The translations under genes and the position numbers were made by a program. A DNA stretch of 64,000 nt from NCBI RefSeq assembly GCF_964340395.1, contig NC_135568.1:4147303-4211302 (forward strand), written 5' to 3'. The notes under the pieces are model-generated. The model was not told the origin of the DNA, ran no database searches, and saw only the letters and a list, made by a program, of their open reading frames with translations. The number at the start of each line of letters is the position of its first letter. Positions within the stretch are counted from its first letter, which is position 1. This stretch comes from Glandiceps talaboti (Eukaryota > Hemichordata > Enteropneusta > Spengelidae). Shown here piece by piece: positions 33,741 through 46,100 of this stretch.

Positions 33741-36032
33741 GTAAGTAAATGGTAAGCGGCAAGACTCCAACCGGCAACGACCGTTATGACGCCAGAGTGC
33801 GATTGTTCAATGCAATTGCCTTAAAGTATCATTATATATATATATATATAATGACAGTTACTTAATCCCATGCCAAAAGTTGGTAAAAATATTATATGCA
33901 GATCTTACCCATGACTTCTTGGTTACAACGAAATTATCAGTACCATTCATGAAAACACGTTCGTCCTCCACATTCACTATAACAGCTGTCGTTCTGGTTT
34001 TCATTGGGTAGAAGTTTGGTCTTGGCTCAAACAAACCCATGATTTCGAATTTAGGCAAATCACTGGAGCACACTGCCATCAGGGTATACCAACACAACCC
34101 TTGGAAATTATAGAATCGGTCATCTATGGTTTTTATATGTGGATCTTTCTTCACTAGAAAAGAAATATTATAATTGTAATGAATTTTGACATTGTGTTAT
34201 ATTAATATTCCACGTCATATGATATATTATTTAATTTCTACCCACGAGCTCCCCTTCGTAAATTTGGAAAATTGAACGATTGCGTCACTGGAATGTTATT
34301 TATCTTCTGCGGTCATACGTTTGTTTAAAAGTGACCACATTTATGCTAATCGTGATAATGACGTTGTCATAATTATTTTACTTCTGTCGGGTGTTAAAAA
34401 CCAACAGACACCTAAAATTTGCAGGGCCATTGGTATTAATCTTTCCATACAGTGATTCCGAAGGATTTTTTTGTTAAATATGTATTTTATATATTTCCTT
34501 ACTATTAAACATTTCATTTAATAAAGGATGCCTACACAGTCTTGCTTGATAGTATAGGACACCTTTTTTGAGTTCTCTATTCAAGGTTTCAGTTTTCAGA
34601 CAGGGAGATTTTAACAACAAGAAGGCTAAGAAGCGTTAAAATAGCAACATTATGTCTAACAGCTCTAGTTATAAGAGTTCTCCATTGGGCAGTCCTGGAG
34701 AGTACTAACTAGAGAATAATAGATCAGGGTAATAATTACAATCATCTCAAACATTGTGAGAATATCGTGTAGTTTTATCAAGATCTGCCACTTGAAGATT
34801 TTCTTCAAGTCTTTTAATCACACGAATAGCTTGACTGTGTAAAATGAACATTAACGTTATGGCCAACACACATACATATATAAGTATTGCTCAAACTCAC
34901 CTTCTGCCGACCCGCTTCTTTCAGAACTACTACTTCCCTTCTCATTGCTTTTAGAACTCTTGCTTCCCTTCTCCTTGCTTCCAGAACTCTTGCTACCTTT
35001 TTCTTTGCTTTCAGAGCTACCACTTCCTTTCTCTTTGCTTTCAGAGCTACCACTTCCCTTCTCTTTGCTTCCAGAACTCTTGCTACCCTTCTCTTTGCTT
35101 CCAGAACTACCACTTCCTTTCTCTTTGCTTCCAGAACTACCACTTCCCTTCTCTTTGCTTTCAGAGCTACCACTTCCCTTCTCTTTACTCTCAGAGCCAC
35201 TGCTTCCCTTTTCTTTGCTTTCACTATTAGCATTTCCTTTACCAGGCTGATAAATAAATAAATTACATTTGTTATATCATAATAGCAAACTTGGATAGAA
35301 AAAAATGACAGAAATATTATTTGCAATATGAAATCAATTTTGACTTCGGTGTGAAAGCTATGCACTTTTATAAACACTTACACATGTAGACATCGGAATG
35401 ATGGGAGGGGTAGAGGATTGATAATAACCTAAATATTCAAATGAAATTATAACTTGGAAGATGAATATGTGAAAGTCCTGTTAAAGATTATTAATTCTAT
35501 GCAAGTTGCGTTGGGTTGCGTTGCACTACATTGTGTGTTGCATTGCTTTGCACTGCCCTTCATTGTGTCGTGTCGTGTCGTATCGTATTGTATTGTGTTG
35601 TGTTGTGTTGTGTTGTGGCTCATTACATCGTATCGCATTGCATTGCGTTGTGTTGTTTTGTGTGGCATCGAGTCGAGTCGTGTCGTGTCGTTTTGAGTGT
35701 GACGTGCAGTAGTGTATGTTGGCATGTAAGTAGGTAATTTAATAGATGGGTTGGTAGCAATAGAAGTTGGAAGGTGACAAAAATAAATTAGAGACACGTG
35801 ACTTGATAGACAGAACTATTAAAACAATAGTGAAATAAAATCAAGGAGAGTAAGCTTATGTACATACAATTTAAAATAGCATAATTAAAAGTTTCAACAC
35901 ATAAAGAAATTGGCCAATGATAACCTGCACCACATGAAAAAAATTATGTTTTTAAACTTACTTTGGCCGCAGTTAAACCAATCGCCAAAGCAATTCCAAA
36001 GATTAGTATTAATTTCAAATGCATTTTGAAAC
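32008..36032 (-). CDS. Secreted single-VWD protein with Ser/Gly/Lys/Glu repeat linker (whole locus)
   Basis: The coding join, in transcript order, is 36024-35962, 35246-34901, 34153-33909, 32966-32686 and 32029-32008. It totals 957 nt (318 aa plus stop) with all phases consistent. The protein has a signal peptide (1-21), a repeat linker (22-136) and a VWD domain (137-312), then six residues and the stop. The VWD is split at the same place and phases (1, 0, 2) as in the large lectin gene downstream, and the signal exon is built alike, so the two are paralogues. C8, TIL and lectin modules are absent here. I infer a secreted matrix or mucus component. The last exon is the weakest part of the model. 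Confidence 0.7.
32411..32534. repeat. CATA tetranucleotide repeat with CCGA insert
   Basis: CATA units are interrupted by CCGA and CCTA units at about 32457-32480. Confidence 0.95.
32623..32652. repeat. GGT trinucleotide repeat
   Basis: Ten GGT units, about 35 bp downstream of the donor of the second VWD exon. Confidence 0.9.
32686..32966 (-). CDS. Exon 4: VWD domain, C-terminal half
   Basis: The 281-nt exon (phase 0 in, phase 2 out) completes the VWD: DRVTVKLRDIDLDVTW, GSICGLLGHGDGIDKNDF and FGLSWKVEDLP. The GLLGHGDG turn replaces the canonical GLCGNFNG, so one Cys of the usual pair is lost. Confidence 0.85.
33909..34153 (-). CDS. Exon 3: VWD domain, N-terminal half
   Basis: The 245-nt exon (phase 1 in, phase 0 out, donor TGG|GTAAGA) encodes VKKDPHIKTIDDRFYNFQGLCWYTLM and following strands. 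The usual WGDPH motif is changed to KKDPH. FQGLCWY matches the conserved FQGxCxY. Confidence 0.85.
34901..35246 (-). CDS. Exon 2: SGSKEKG-type repeat linker
   Basis: The 346-nt exon (phase 0 in, phase 1 out, donor GAAG|GTGAGT) encodes PGKGNANSE and then about ten imperfect units of SESKEKGS(S/G)SG, ending ERSGSAEG. It is low complexity, alternates basic and acidic residues, and is rich in Ser-Gly, which are candidate glycan attachment sites. The 30-36-bp DNA repeat likely expands and contracts. Confidence 0.75.
35508..35700. repeat. Degenerate TGTTG/TGTCG pentanucleotide repeat
   Basis: Irregular 5-bp units fill about 190 bp of the intron between the signal exon and the linker exon. Confidence 0.85.
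35962..36032 (-). CDS. Exon 1 coding: signal peptide
   Basis: An acceptor (TTACTAG), 8 nt of UTR, then an ATG at 36024. The 21 residues (MHLK followed by a Leu/Ile/Gly/Ala-rich core ending TAAK) form a signal peptide. The donor is AAA|GTAAGT in phase 0. Confidence 0.75.
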
Positions 36033-37941
36033 CTAGTAACCAGAACATAATGTAATAACATTAAAACAATAATTTGAATTATATCAATGTCATTTGTATA
36101 AACGACTCAAAGTCCAGGTAGAGGTGATTAACAAGACAGTACTAACGTGTTGGTCCAACAATACCTCACCATTACATCAATTGTTGAATTACTAACTACT
36201 GTTTCACTTTACCAATAATTTACCCCCACATTTATTCAAAATTCCACAACAAATGTTGACCACCTTGCTCGGATTGAGGGTTTCTGCCTAACATGTGAAT
36301 TGGTTTAAGACATATTAACCATGAATTTTATAGAGGTATGTGCACATAAATAATTATCAAGTTGTCAGGATGGGGAAAGGAAGGCCAAATTAATTAAAGC
36401 ATGTTGTCATATAGACGGCACACGTGGAACCTCTGTCGGACAGGACCAGGACAAAGTTTTGTTAGAAGTTGAAGCAATGAACGAGATTTGACCAGCACAT
36501 GTTTACCTGTGTACATTAATCAAAGTGGTATTATTGGGCATTGATGAAAATGACTCTTACCTCAGATTGTTTTTCAAGATTCTTGGATCTATGTAACACT
36601 AGTGGGGAAACAAGAAGAAATATCAGTTTTGTAACCAAATATTTGATTTTTAAAAAGTGGTATGTCAGTTGTAAGGTAACATTAAATATTCAGTTTCTCG
36701 TAGTTTTAAGATTAATTTTCACTCGATATATACATCATATAAGCAAACAATTTTCCAATTATGAGAGCAATTTTCCAGTATGAGAGTGACTGAAATTTCA
36801 AATCAAGGTCATTTCATTTTATTCACTTACGTGTTTGGTTCTAATCTTGCCCAATGACTTTAGACATTCAGAAACAAACTACAGCGACCAGACAAATACG
36901 AACTACACATGGCGAAAGCGCGTTTAATAAACAGATGGAGGGTAAAAGTATCGAAATGAAACACAGAATTTACAATGTGCACAAATGTGTCTCAAACTAA
37001 ACGATGCGAAATACAGCAGCGTAATTAATGTGTCGAAGAATATTGTATATCCTTAGTGAATGTAGAATACTACAGGCGAACGAATGCATGAGGACATGTG
37101 TATCAAATGATAATCATAATCTATTTAATTAAAATTCGTCATTTTATCATCGGAATCGCGCACATCAATATTTAAATATTAGATGTTAATTTTCGATTGA
37201 TTAACCCCGTTATAGTACACTGTTCATCAAAAATAATTTGTTCCCGACTCATATTCCTCCATTAAATTGAAAAATACATTTCTCTCCATCAAACGAATGA
37301 AATATATTTTTTTCCGCTGAAAATGATAGGCTATCAAACGAATTAATCGGTTCGCAGGGCTGTGTGAGTGTGTTTGGATGTGATAATAATGGAAGGAAAC
37401 AAAGTTAATTCATTCGGAACAAAAAGATGCTTTAACATGTAAATTTGGCTGTTCCCGTGAAAAATATTTTATTGGTGCAGATTTTGTCTTTGCCACCCAA
37501 AAAACATTACTTGAAGACAAAAGGCTTATTTACGTTTGAAGGCTTTCTTCTTGTTAGATTACTGTCCAATCACAGAATGAAAACACCCTAGTAAAGACAA
37601 TGGACCCTAACATCTAAGGAAAATTGTGATTTCTTCGAAACAACCAGATCAGATCATTCTAGGCTGAATTTCTGCCTATAAAGCATACAGCATTTGTAGG
37701 ATTATGATACGGAGAAACGTAAAGTTCCAACTTGAGAAATGCAAACACCAAAGAGTAACGAGAAACTCATGATATGACAACCACTATTCCAACAACATTT
37801 GCAATAATAGCAGATAATAACGGAATAATGTCCTAGCCAAAACCGCACGTACGTTTTTGTTCATAGAGAGCCATTTCTGCTCAATCATTAAGTCCAACAC
37901 CAGAGATATTACTGTGAGTATATAATCACAAAGTTACCTAC
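36033..37941. other. 5'UTR intron of the single-VWD gene
   Basis: No exon or strong repeat was seen. The stretch is AT-rich unique-looking sequence. Confidence 0.4.
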
Positions 37942-37970
37942 CTCAACTCTCTCCGCAACAAGACTGCCAG
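37942..37970 (-). promoter_or_regulatory. Candidate 5'UTR exon and TATA-like box of the single-VWD gene
   Basis: A donor-like GTTGAG|GTAGGT ends an upstream minus-strand exon at 37942, with CATAAA at 38000-37995 about 30 nt before the inferred start. Such an exon is needed because the coding exon follows an acceptor at 36033. Confidence 0.25.
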
Positions 37971-38626
37971 ATTGCATTGCGATCCGTTGTCGACTTTATG
38001 TAAACTTGCGATTATTTGAATACATTTATGGCAAAAGGAACATCCAATCAATCCGAAGTAAACTGTGCAGCAGATCGCAAAAGCGAGTGACTTTTGATTT
38101 ACGTTTACAAGTCGTTTCTACGGGAACCGGAAGTCGGTCACAAACTGCGTCAATTATCGAGCATTAGAGTATCATTAAAGAATCCACCACAACTACATCA
38201 ACTCTTGAAATTCCTGAACTGTATAGGAATCTATTTAGTGGTACTCGGTAACACCCCTATCACAGTATAATCCTCGACTTTAATATCCAAGCTGTCGCTA
38301 TAATAAAACAAATACTACATCTTTTTGTAAACAGAAGTTACGATTATACGATGCCAATCCTTTTCAATATGAGATTTTCTTTCATAAGCTATTTTATGTT
38401 AGCATACTAAAACAACATTACACAATTGTATTAAATCCCTTCTGTACGTGATATGTCATATGCGTACTGACAATCTTGGAAAATGCAATCACCTATACTA
38501 CAAAATATTGACTCTTGTTTAGTTCATCATCAACGAACCATCCCTGTCCGAATTCATAGATGGGTAAAGTCATGATTCAGATTGAAAAAGAAATCTTGTT
38601 CATACATTTACTGCTAAAATGATGTT

Positions 38627-38920
38627 GGCTTGGTGTTTCACTCATGTGACATGACATTTAATACACACCCTCAGACAACTTCTAATGCAGAAGAAACAAT
38701 TACATAGGTGCCATGCACAGTGGGGATGTAGAATTAGTAGTCAAGTTGAAATGTTGATTATCAGTTAGAAAATAAACAACTGAAGCCATTAAAATGATCA
38801 AGTCCATATGTAATATTTTCATTGGACGCTAGTTTTAACTGCACTGTGAAAAGCAATGTTTATCAGTGTTCAATGTGATTAGTCTAGAGTTGTAATGTCC
38901 CATGAGTGAAACACCAAGCC
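38627..38920. mobile_element. MITE-like element with 20-bp perfect TIRs (family C)
   Basis: Starts GGCTTGGTGTTTCACTCATG and ends with its exact reverse complement. It is 294 bp with no coding capacity. Confidence 0.7.
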
Positions 38921-39660
38921 TTCATCAGTTTAGCTATATTGTTGGAAAGTACTTGTTATCAATGTTGGCAAATGTTTACAGAAATGTAATACATTTAGAC
39001 CGGTGGCCCATTGTATTGGAATTAATAATTAATGATGTTGGACATGGAAAACCATAAAGTGTGTCCAATGAGAAGTTTTACAAAAGAGAAGACTGAACTG
39101 AGAAAGTTATTCACAAGGCTCAATATACTCAGTAAACTAATACTCACACATCTAAATAAAAAAATTACCAAAAATTAGTCTTTATATATGATAAAATAAT
39201 ATTACATTATTTTTATCATTAGCACATAAATACGTGTGAAAATCTTCACCTTTGTGACGTCAAAGAGGACAGATCAAAACCCATGGCCCAAATTACTGTC
39301 GTTCCGCCACATTTCTCTCTCTCAATTGTTCGACACGTTCCAGGTATTCTACTTGCCGATCATATTATTTTTTCGTACTATATTAACTACGCACTTTCAA
39401 AACTGGTAAATGGACATGATTACTATACATGCATTCTTGGGTGCTGTGTAACTGATATACTACTGTATTCAAAATATCGATGTTCGATGGCAATTAGCAT
39501 GTGTAGCAGTTGTTAGCATACTTCCGTCGAGTTCGAGCTCCGAATATGCCAGATTCTACAATGTCACGAATGTAAACGAGGAACAAATTTCGTCATATTC
39601 AGACAAGTTTTACTATGTATAAAACTAAACTTGATGTTTTTCATAGTCTTTATTATGTAA

Positions 39661-39795
39661 TGATCCTATGAAATCAATGTTAGCTTTTCATCATTACGCT
39701 CCTCATAGGATCCCGCGTACTACAAATCCTCGTATTGGTATCAAATAAGTCACGTAACCATACTTGGAGCATTATGACGTCAAAGTAACACATAT
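39661..39795. mobile_element. MITE-like foldback element (family A, copy 2)
   Basis: Shares AATCAATGTTA, a CATTACGCTCCTC arm and TTGGAGCATTATGACGT with the copy at 19929-20048. Confidence 0.5.
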
Positions 39796-39796
39796 C

Positions 39797-39905
<109 letters not shown>

Positions 39906-40066
39906 AACCCATTTTGGCTCAGTAATATTTATACAAATAAACACAAAAGAAAACTGGATGGACTAAGCACTGCATTTCTAAAAAGTTTAACGAAAACACC
40001 CCACGTGTAATTATCATGAAAATCGATATCAATATAATCGTATTACCCTCTCAGACCATCCTCCTC

Positions 40067-40116
40067 CTCGTCGTCGTCATCGTCATCATCATCACCATCA
40101 TCATCACCATCATCAC

Positions 40117-40162
<46 letters not shown>

Positions 40163-40172
40163 GTCATCATCG

Positions 40173-40209
<37 letters not shown>

Positions 40210-40236
40210 AATCATCATCATCATCATCATCATCAC
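40067..40236. repeat. CAT trinucleotide repeat
   Basis: About 170 bp of CAT with CGT and ACC variants at the left. It gives poly-Ile and poly-Asp artefact ORFs. Confidence 0.95.
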
Positions 40237-40719
40237 TGCATTGTCCTGATATTGAAGAAACATGAGATTTCATTATCAAATGCCAAATTAGTCTTAATTT
40301 CCTGTTATCTGATTAGTTCGAATAATCTTGTGACCAATCATTATCAATTTATTTGCAGTTTAATATATGTTTGTTCAGTAGACATTCCACCACCTCTGAC
40401 TGATGCGAGTCCTTTGGTAGATGACTGATAGCTGGGAAAATGGTGAATGAACAACCCCAAAAGATTTCAATCTTATGTAACAATAAGTGTCCATATATAT
40501 TCACGTCTGACAGCATTATTAACCGATGTTTTCGAAATATTGAACAGGGAAAGGGTTATGTTTTAGAGAAAGGAAATCGAGGGACGGACATATTTCAGAA
40601 AATAGAATCAGGGAGGGTCTTGATTTCCCCATATATTGTCAACATTGTAATTACTAAAGGCTCCCAAAAGATGTTGACACATAGTCAAAAGCAAATATTT
40701 TCAGTGGCAAGGACTTGTT

Positions 40720-40950
40720 ATACTGTCCGACAGTCGTTCGTGCCTTTTTGCTACGTTTTTATCTAAAACTAAAGTCGTTGCCTCGCTCCAATCCGGAGCA
40801 ATACTATATTGAACCACATACTGATCAGCGAGTGCGGGAGGCACAATCGCAGTTCCTATCAGTACGCATTATCCCGTGCTACGGAGCGAGGCGACGACTT
40901 TGTTAAAGATGAAACGTAGTAAAAAAGGCACGAACGACTGTCGACAGTCT
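40720..40950. mobile_element. MULE-like MITE (family D, copy 1)
   Basis: Long terminal inverted repeats begin with a palindromic tip (ACTGTCGACAGT type) followed by CGTTCGTGCC and a T-rich stretch. A 10-bp direct repeat, AGGACTTGTT, flanks it at 40710-40719 and 40951-40960. Long TIRs with 9-11-bp duplications are typical of Mutator-like elements. The family name is inferred. No transposase is present. Confidence 0.75.
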
Positions 40951-41292
40951 AGGACTTGTTTCTGATAAGCCCTACAGCACAGGTAGTGGAAAGTCAATTT
41001 GCTACCTCAACACAAATGACACACCCCATTGGGTACTGATTTGTCGATAGTAGCCTGAGAGCTAGCGCTCTTGGATATTTATTCCCTCACCAAGCGAAAC
41101 ACCTAAGAACGAATAGTAGCCGTATTCGCGCGAGTCTCCATAGCAATCATTAAAGATAGGGGAACAAGGTCAAGCGGAACTGTCAAAGTGTTGGCAACAG
41201 CATTGTTCTCGGACGTCTGCTTGTTCACCCATTGTCTAGTTCCAGACGACCGATTATACACAAGCATTATGAATCTTTATACTCCGTCTAGT

Positions 41293-41330
41293 CTCAGACC
41301 ACTATAGGGAACTCTCTATAGTGGTCTGAG
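41293..41330. repeat. Perfect hairpin upstream of the first oxidase gene
   Basis: A 15-bp stem CTCAGACCACTATAG with an 8-nt loop, about 150 bp upstream of the start codon. Confidence 0.85.
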
Positions 41331-41478
41331 CTCTAGTCAATCCCGTTGCTCGAGCACAGATATCTGTGCTACCTCCTATATTGTTCATATAAACATGACT
41401 GACTGTTAGTGTCACGTCGTTTATCGATTAAACATCGTTGACCTTTGTCCTCCACAGACCGACAAGGACGGAACAAAC

Positions 41479-41627
41479 ATGGCATCTGGCAAATGTGGTA
41501 AACTGGTCTGTCTGGACGATTTCGAGGACTATGCCAAAGAACACCTCTCTCATTTTGCTTGGGTGTACTACAGTGGAGCAGCTGGTCATCAGCATACCCT
41601 GAAGGCAAACAGGAAGTCTTATGCAAG
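41479..41627 (+). CDS. Oxidase copy 1, exon 1
   Basis: Encodes [20 protein letters not shown] through KSYA, phase 2 out, donor GCAAG|GTATAA. It carries the N-terminal Tyr region (VYYSGAAG). Confidence 0.88.
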
Positions 41628-43155
41628 GTATAATACTAGGTATTATAATACCTATCTATTGGCCATTCACAAATATCTCGAATATAGGGTGTAACGGCCT
41701 CAAATATTCAGTCAGTACATGGGCTGTAGAGGGTGTCATATCAGGGGTCGGCGTGTTTATAGCAATTTATACCCTTTAGGCATGTTCATATTGCTTTTTT
41801 CGTGTGTTTTTTTTCTCCGGCGTAAATAGGTGAGAACGATTAGCAAACAAAGGGGATCAGCTGTATGTGTTCACACATGGAATGAGACACCATTATCCGC
41901 CGGCGTAAACGATAAGTTCAACGATAAGTGCATAGTGCGATCACTGTAAACAACAGTAGAGTCTAGAGATTGCCTTGTGTTTTTTATTGCTGTATACGTT
42001 CACGCGTTCGAGAAATAAGCGAAGACATCTTGTCTTAATATTGTATTTTAGTACCGTGTGTGTTTTTTATTGTCTGTTGTGTCTTTCTTATTTTATTGTC
42101 AGTTTCATTCCCGTTTTGTTTCTTTTATGAGCTCGTGTGAAAAATCAATTTCCAATGCTATTTTTGGCACATGGCAAATAAAGTTATTATTATTTTCATG
42201 CATGTTAACAATTTCACTCGTCGTCGCGTCGTGATGCCCAGTTTAACTTTCGACAAGACACGCAACACGCTCGACGTTGACATGTCGACCAACGTGAATT
42301 CATGTATATTCTATTCGTACAAATTCTGAATTCAGTCACACCAGTTGTTACCTCTTTCGCTGATGTGGACCATGGGTGTATTACTATTAGCGAGGGACAA
42401 GAATGAAATGCAAGAGTACGGCCCAGACTTGCCAAAATTACGAGGAGAACTTAATTATGGAGAAAAATAGTTGTGGCGAGTAGTATTACAATAAGTCATA
42501 TTACTGTACCATGAATGGAGTAGTGACTGCACAGTAAGGGTTTAAGGATGATAATACTGAGAAGTGAGATGGCACAACTGTTACCATTGAAAAGAAACGG
42601 TAAACATTTAAAAAACGAATTTTACACAGATCTTCATATGAGCTACACTATAATATAAGACACGTCTCCTTGTTCAGCCCCATCAGGGCTTGTGAAGAAT
42701 GTTGCATGGCTTATTTGTTTCGCCGTGAACACTGCAAGCTGTGTGTGTCCCCATCCGAATGTGTACACTTTTATCTCAGTATTATCATCACCTAGCCTGG
42801 CAAGGGGTGAGACAGTGTGTACTTTATCTTAATCTATAGTCTAGCAAGGGTGAGATGGACTAATCCTGCTATCCTGTGAACTTGTCGGGCATAAGTACAA
42901 TAGACACCGGTGGAAAAATAAACAACGCGGCTCCGCCTTGTTGTTTATCTTTCCACCGGTGTCTATTGTATTCATCAACAGATGACGTTCACTTGACCCA
43001 TGTTCGCATCTCCTCGATTCTGGTAGGGCAACTAAAAATGTTTTTTATTTTTTTTTTTATTTCATTTATTTTTTATTTAATTTTTTAAAATAATATTTTA
43101 TTCGTTTTATTTCACGTCATTTTTACCTCCCGCAAGTTGAGGTTATATTATACTT

Positions 43156-43194
<39 letters not shown>

Positions 43195-46100
43195 GAACAC
43201 GATATCTATAAACTAAGGCATCAATTCTAATGAACCCTGCATGCTGCACATCTTCCATATGAAATTGGTACGAAATGATTAGATTTTAGTAAACATCTGA
43301 TGAATATCAATATACATTTGCATAATTGATGGCTTAAGAATGCATACTTGAAATTCAATATAATTTGGTACTTACGCTAACCTTAACAAAGCGCATATGT
43401 CCTAATAATGTGTTGATGTAGCTTGTAATTTTAATGAGTAACTTACATAAGTTATGATTTTCAGTAATTAAGCTGTATCTAAAGCTTGAGTACACCTTTG
43501 GGTTTTTTTCTTTTCAGGATACAACTAATGCCTAGAGTCCTGAGAAATGTCTCCAATGTGGATATGTCTACACATATATTGGGAACATTCATTGACATTC
43601 CGATTTGTTTGTCTCCGACTGCCTACCAAACGCTTGCACACCCAGACGGGGTTGTTGCATCTGCAAAGGGTAACATGCATTCCGTATTTTTATGTTTGCT
43701 TTACTTTTGACTTATGGACTGGACTCTTTGACATGAATACAACTTATATTTTGATCCATGTCCTTATGTCAGTGACGTCAACAACTCAAATTGACAGTAG
43801 TAATAATATAATGGCATAATCTTATTAACCAGTAGACCTATTACAGACATGGGCTGAATAGTTGGGCAAACTGTTGGTACGGTTTTGTCTTTAGATAGAT
43901 TTGTTCCATCATTTATTTTAAAGCAACCGTCTCTGTTACCGACATAAATCACCATTTTTCAAACTGCACATTCGCTGTTACATGTCCTACGTGTATTTTC
44001 AGTGGTATGTCTTTATGGACGTGAATTCTATGAAAGATGTCGTCAATAACAATTCTCAGACCTGTCAGGGTTATACACCACAGATCTGTTATGATATAAA
44101 TTTCCCATTATATTCCCTCAAAAAAAGTTAGGATATCATTTGCCATTCCCACTTGTCCAGAAATTCAGTTGCTATCTACACCTTTCAGACCTTTCAAGAT
44201 ATCAGTTGTCATTGACACCTCACAGACCTGTCAGGATATCAATTGCCATTGACACCACAGACATATGTTAGGATGCCAGTTGCCATTCGCACACCAGACA
44301 TGTCTTGATACCAGTCGCCATGGACAGAGATTATGGTTAGGTGGGTCACAGGTAGGTTAAAGGCTGGGTAAAGGTGGGTAAATTAGACCCTTTTTAAAAT
44401 CTTGCTACGAGTTATTGATAGGCTTGAGGAGATTGAAACTTCCATCGCTTAAGTTTAATTTCTATTTGATTTCAGCTGCTGCATTCCATAATACATGCAT
44501 GATTGTGAACGCATTTACCCACAAGTCTATAGAGGAAATTAGCAGAGAAGTTTCAACTGGCTTGAGATGGCAAAATGTATACATTTGGGAAAGAAAGGAA
44601 ATAACAAAAGGCATAATAGAGCGAGCTGAGGAAATCGGAACAAAAGCAATTGTTGTAACAGTTGATAATGCAGCATGGGCTAGTAGAGTTGATTTGAAAC
44701 GGTTTAATGGCTTTCCTCTGCCTAAACATTTGAAACTTGGGACTCATATACGGTATTTTGAGAAGGCAAGTATAGCTTATGAAATTACTATGCAAGCTAT
44801 ATCGCCAGGTGGAGGGGATGCGAACTCGATGTAAATGGTTTAGTAGTACTAACATGAAGTACCTCCCTCCAGGATACGTTTTTTTCGGCGGTGTTGGTTT
44901 AAAGATAGGTGTGTATTTTTTCATTGGGCAGCTGGTTTAGAATGAGTTCATGTAGTGCATGTCGTGATCTATTTAACTTCAAGTTGGTGAAAGTTGGGTT
45001 ACAATTTCATACTGATTAGGCCTAAAATGGGGTCTACAGCTCAGAATTTGGGCTTAAAAGTCCTGTATTAACATTTGGTGAATGCCTCTAGTATTCTGTA
45101 CACCCTATGTTGCACTGATGTACAGGCAATACTCGCATGTTATTCGACTGAACATATTCTTTTAAATTGATTGCTTTGTATTATGGTCAACACAGGGTAT
45201 GTATATTGTATTGTATGTAGTTGAATTTTGATGACCAATACCAGCTCAAAATTACTGTGCAATGTATTACGCACTTGATTTCGTCTAACATGGATATGAT
45301 GACTGTGCCCAAAGCATATAGGGTCGGGTTTGTGAGAAAATAGATATGTCACATCCAAAAAAAGTACTGTCACTTCTAATGGTAAATCTGTTATATGTCC
45401 TTAGAACCTTCTGGCTTCATATAACCTTTGATCTGTACATATAGCTAATCACTTTCAGGAATACACAACCACTTATTATTATTATTATTGTTAGTATTAT
45501 TATTATGCAGGGTGCAACAGCAAATGATATAGATGAAGTGATTGGTCATGGAGATCCAGCAGCGTCATGGGAAGCCATTGCATGGTTGAAGTCAATAACT
45601 AAATTACCAATCGTACTGAAAGGTATTCTGAATGCAACAGATGCAAAGATTGCTGTTCAACATGGCGTGGATGCCATCTTGGTATCCAATCATGGCGGTC
45701 GACAGCTTGACACAGTGCCCTCTACGGTGAATATATGCGCATAAGTTTTTATTCAAAATTTATTTCATACAAAGAATGTTCAAAGTAATGTAATACACAT
45801 TACAGTTCATGAGATAATACAAGCACATGTTAAAAACGGAATTTGTATATAGTTCCAACTTTATACAATTCTTTCCTTTGCAATAGTATGTTTGTAATTT
45901 TCAACTTTTCAAGTCACAGCTCATTCTAGTGTATCACTTTTCATATACATTGCACTCTTGTTGTTTGTTTGTTTTTTGTCTTTTTTGTTTTTGTTTGCTC
46001 TTACTAATTTATTTATGTCTTTATTTATGTATATATTTATTGACTTGACAGATAGAAGTTCTGCCAGACATCGTACAAGCTGTTGGTGACAAGGTTGAGG

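Noticed and set aside
34887-35261. Plus-strand Leu/Thr/Phe-rich ORFs
   Set aside because: They are antisense shadows of the SGSKEKG-type linker exon.
44553-44924. Minus-strand ORF of 123 codons
   Set aside because: It is antisense to oxidase copy 1 exon 3, which has clear family motifs.
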